A DNA stretch of 7,348 bases from Tannerella sp. GTDB taxonomy: Bacteria; Bacteroidota; Bacteroidia; Bacteroidales; Tannerellaceae. The stretch lies in assembly GCA_031277235.1 (NCBI GenBank), contig JAITMT010000307.1, forward strand, positions 1-7,348. The letters are read 5' to 3'. Below, one piece after another: positions 5,605-7,348 of the stretch; position 1 is the stretch's first letter; every line of letters begins with the position of its first letter. The position numbers and the translations under genes are program-made. Below the pieces are notes generated by a model. That model saw only the letters and a list, made by a program, of their open reading frames with translations. It was not told the DNA's origin and searched no databases.

Positions 5605-6948
5605 TTGAAAACGTTAATTAAAAATACACTGATAATCAATGAGAGACGCTCTTTCAAGGGAGCAGTCCTGATAGAGGACGATTTTATTTCGGAAGTGTTT
5701 GAAGGCGATTCATATCTTCAAAAAAATGAATATATAGATGTACGTGAGATTGACGCCGCGGGAAAATGGCTGTTGCCGGGCGTGATTGACGATCAGGTGC
5801 ATTTTCGCGAACCGGGTTTGACGCACAAGGGTGATATTCAGAGCGAAAGCCGTGCGGCTGTCGCCGGAGGAGTTACTACTTACATGGATATGCCCAATAC
5901 CAAACCGCAAACGACTACCATTGAGGAACTTAACAATAAATATGATCGGGCGGCAGAAGTTTCGGCAGCGAATTACGCCTTCTTTTTCGGCGGTACAAAC
6001 GATAATTATCATTTGATTCATCTGCTTGATAAAAAGCGTGTTCCGGGTATCAAACTCTTTCTGGGCGCCTCGACGGGAAACATGCTGGTGAACAATCCGG
6101 GATCGTTAGAGCATTTTTTCGGCGAAACCGATATGTTAATCGCCGTACACGCTGAAAAAGAGGAGATTATACAGGAAAACAAGACTTTCTACCTTTCAAA
6201 ATACGGTGAAAACCTGGATATTACGTTTCATCCGAAAATCAGGAGCGCCGAAGCCTGTTATGCCTCTTCGTCCGAAGCAGCGGAATTAGCCCGAAAACTC
6301 GGTGCGCGACTGCATATTTTTCATCTCTCAACTGCCAGGGAATTAGAACTTTTGGACAGGGGAGACTTGCTTTCGCGAAAAATTACGGGCGAAGCCTGCG
6401 TTCATTATCTGTGGTTTTGCGACGAAGACTATGCAACGCTCGAAAATCGCATAAAATGGAATCCCGCCATCAAAACAGCCGCCGACCGCGAAGCACTGCA
6501 AAAGGCTGTCAGAGAAGATATTATCAGTGTTGTAGCCACCGATCACGCGCCGCATTTGTGGTCTGAAAAACAGGGCAATTGCCTGACGGCGGCTTCGGGC
6601 GGTCCGTTAGTGCAGCATTCGCTGCAAACCATGCTCGAACTGGCGAAAAAAGGAATTTTCACCCCGGAAAAAGTTGTTGAAAAAATGTGTCACCACCCGA
6701 CAGATTTGTTCCGGATTGACCGTCGCGGATATATTAGAGAAGGATATTATGCTGATATTGTGCTGATTGACCCGGAAAAATCATACACCGTTTCCAAAGA
6801 AAACATTTTGTACAAATGCGGATGGTCGCCGTTTGAAGGATATACTTTTTCACATTCCGTGTGGAAAACATTTGTGAACGGTCAGGAAGCGTATTCAGAC
6901 GGCGCTTTTCGGGACGGCGTTTGGGGAAAAGAGTTGTCGTTTTTGTAG
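5605..6948 (+). CDS. pyrC: Dihydroorotase (PyrC-type amidohydrolase)
   Basis: Dihydroorotase cyclises carbamoyl-aspartate to dihydroorotate, the third step of pyrimidine synthesis, in the cytosol. The 447-residue length and opening MKTLIKNTLIINE fit the class I (multifunctional-type) family as found in Bacteroidota. Amidohydrolase landmarks are LLPGVIDDQVHFREPGLTHK (56-75), MDMPNT (94-99), GIKLFLGASTGNM (148-160, with Lys150 as the likely carboxylated metal bridge), AVHAE (180-184, His182), HIFHLSTARE (237-246, His240), NPAIK (286-290) and ATDHAPH (311-317, catalytic Asp313). The first metal motif, usually D-x-H-x-H, reads D-D-Q-V-H here: Gln64 replaces the first His while His66 remains. All other ligands look intact, so it is probably functional, or a subgroup variant, rather than dead. 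Translation starts at TTG, three bases after the glycosyltransferase stop and in the same frame. Other amidohydrolases (hydantoinase, allantoinase) are less likely given the HFREPGLTHK and GWSPFEG motifs. Confidence 0.9.
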   Translation: MKTLIKNTLIINERRSFKGAVLIEDDFISEVFEGDSYLQKNEYIDVREIDAAGKWLLPGVIDDQVHFREPGLTHKGDIQSESRAAVAGGVTTYMDMPNTKPQTTTIEELNNKYDRAAEVSAANYAFFFGGTNDNYHLIHLLDKKRVPGIKLFLGASTGNMLVNNPGSLEHFFGETDMLIAVHAEKEEIIQENKTFYLSKYGENLDITFHPKIRSAEACYASSSEAAELARKLGARLHIFHLSTARELELLDRGDLLSRKITGEACVHYLWFCDEDYATLENRIKWNPAIKTAADREALQKAVREDIISVVATDHAPHLWSEKQGNCLTAASGGPLVQHSLQTMLELAKKGIFTPEKVVEKMCHHPTDLFRIDRRGYIREGYYADIVLIDPEKSYTVSKENILYKCGWSPFEGYTFSHSVWKTFVNGQEAYSDGAFRDGVWGKELSFL

Positions 6949-7066
6949 TTTTCAGAAGATGTGCGTCCCCTGCGGGAATAAAGCATTCAAATTCCATGAA
7001 ATTTTTCTAAAACTCTGATATCCAGTCAGGGACAGAATGTTGGCTGAAAGTAACGTTTTACCTGGT

Positions 7067-7122
7067 TATGCGTGCCGTAGGCATACAACGGAAGCGATTC
7101 GGATGAAAATGGCGTACCTACG
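7067..7122. repeat. Degenerate palindromic intergenic repeat (GTGCCGTAGGCAT core)
   Basis: TATGC (7067-7071) and GCATA (7081-7085) enclose a tighter stem TGCC-GTA-GGCA (7073-7083). CGTAGG (7076-7081) recurs inverted as CCTACG at 7117-7122. Sequences with a TGCCGTAGGCA core recur between genes in Bacteroidota as I recall them. The reading as a decayed repeat copy is inference. Confidence 0.35.
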
Positions 7123-7172
7123 AACTTTCGAGTAGCCACATAATAAAAAGTCCTGCAAATTTGGGATGAACA

Positions 7173-7201
7173 AGATTTTTCGACTGCACTCGAAATGAAA
7201 A
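7173..7201 (+). repeat. Copy of a short dispersed motif also present at 1216-1243 (opposite strand)
   Basis: AGATTTTTCGACTGCACTCG and the following AAATGAAAA align with the reverse complement of 1216-1243 (core AGATGTTTCACTGCATTC, then AAAAGGACA) at about 22 of 28 positions with one gap, by hand count. The phrase 'TTCGACTGCnCTCGAAATGA' is one I associate with abundant intergenic repeats of Bacteroidota. Both copies lie outside genes. Confidence 0.4.
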
Positions 7202-7348
7202 AAGATGAATTATTCAAAGTCTCCTAAAAATAAAAATTCCGAAAATTTTCTCGACAAATCTCTACAAAAATCAGGCGATTTCAGGCTCGAAATGTTAAAT
7301 TTTTAATTTTTTTTAAGAAAAAGAGGGTAAATTGTCAAAAAATATCAA

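Larger units (their letters stand above)
6949..7348. other. Non-coding 3' end of the window
   Basis: This ~400-bp stretch has no gene I can support. A small TCCC (6966-6969) / GGGA (6974-6977) stem follows pyrC but lacks a T-run, so no clear terminator is seen. From 7067 to 7201 the sequence looks like degenerate intergenic repeats. From about 7200 it becomes very AT-rich, as expected upstream of a gene starting beyond the window. TCAGGC occurs twice exactly ten bases apart (7271 and 7281). No TAnnTTTG promoter box is convincing. Confidence 0.55.

Noticed and set aside
6966..6977. TCCC-CTGC-GGGA hairpin after pyrC as a terminator
   Set aside because: A four-base stem without a T-run is too weak to call.

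Overview
The window looks like ordinary chromosomal DNA from a member of the Bacteroidota, most likely Bacteroidales. Three things point there. The promoters carry the TAnnTTTG -7 element typical of that phylum. Most genes have A-rich leaders and no Shine-Dalgarno sequence. The proteins also fit: a Bacteroidota-style FadL/OmpP1 outer-membrane protein, and a polyprenol-phosphate-mannose synthase followed directly by a dihydroorotase. I see no rRNA, tRNA, CRISPR array, transposase or phage gene.

Layout. Positions 1-138 are non-coding and hold a REP-like imperfect inverted repeat. nadA (quinolinate synthase, NAD biosynthesis) lies on the minus strand, with its best start at 1071 and a -7 box just upstream. 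From about 1104 to 1522 is a divergent intergenic region. It holds a ~70-bp element with inverted ends, then a textbook Bacteroidota promoter and an unusually strong ribosome binding site. These serve a 430-residue exported low-complexity protein (1523-2815), with an acidic N-terminal part, a Tyr/Trp/Gly middle and an Arg/Ser then Gly tail. A strong intrinsic terminator (2858-2897) separates it from a FadL/OmpP1-like beta-barrel gene (2921-4459). The ~395-bp gap that follows contains a 12-bp perfect stem hairpin and, near its end, a probable promoter. Next come a Dpm1-type glycosyltransferase (4855-5601) and a pyrC-type dihydroorotase (5605-6948), arranged as a tight two-gene operon. The last ~400 bp are non-coding, with degenerate repeat-like sequence and an AT-rich end.

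How the genes fit together. nadA and pyrC supply central metabolism (NAD and pyrimidines). The glycosyltransferase should make lipid-linked mannose for glycosylation beyond the inner membrane. The two exported proteins belong to the periplasm, outer membrane or surface. No pathway clearly links them; they look like core genes side by side.

I did not find a convincing new multi-gene system. The points most worth a second look are the low-complexity exported protein, a His-to-Gln change in the first metal-binding motif of the dihydroorotase, its TTG start in the same frame as the upstream gene with only TAG-AAA between them, and several intergenic inverted repeats, including two diverged copies of one short motif at opposite ends of the window.
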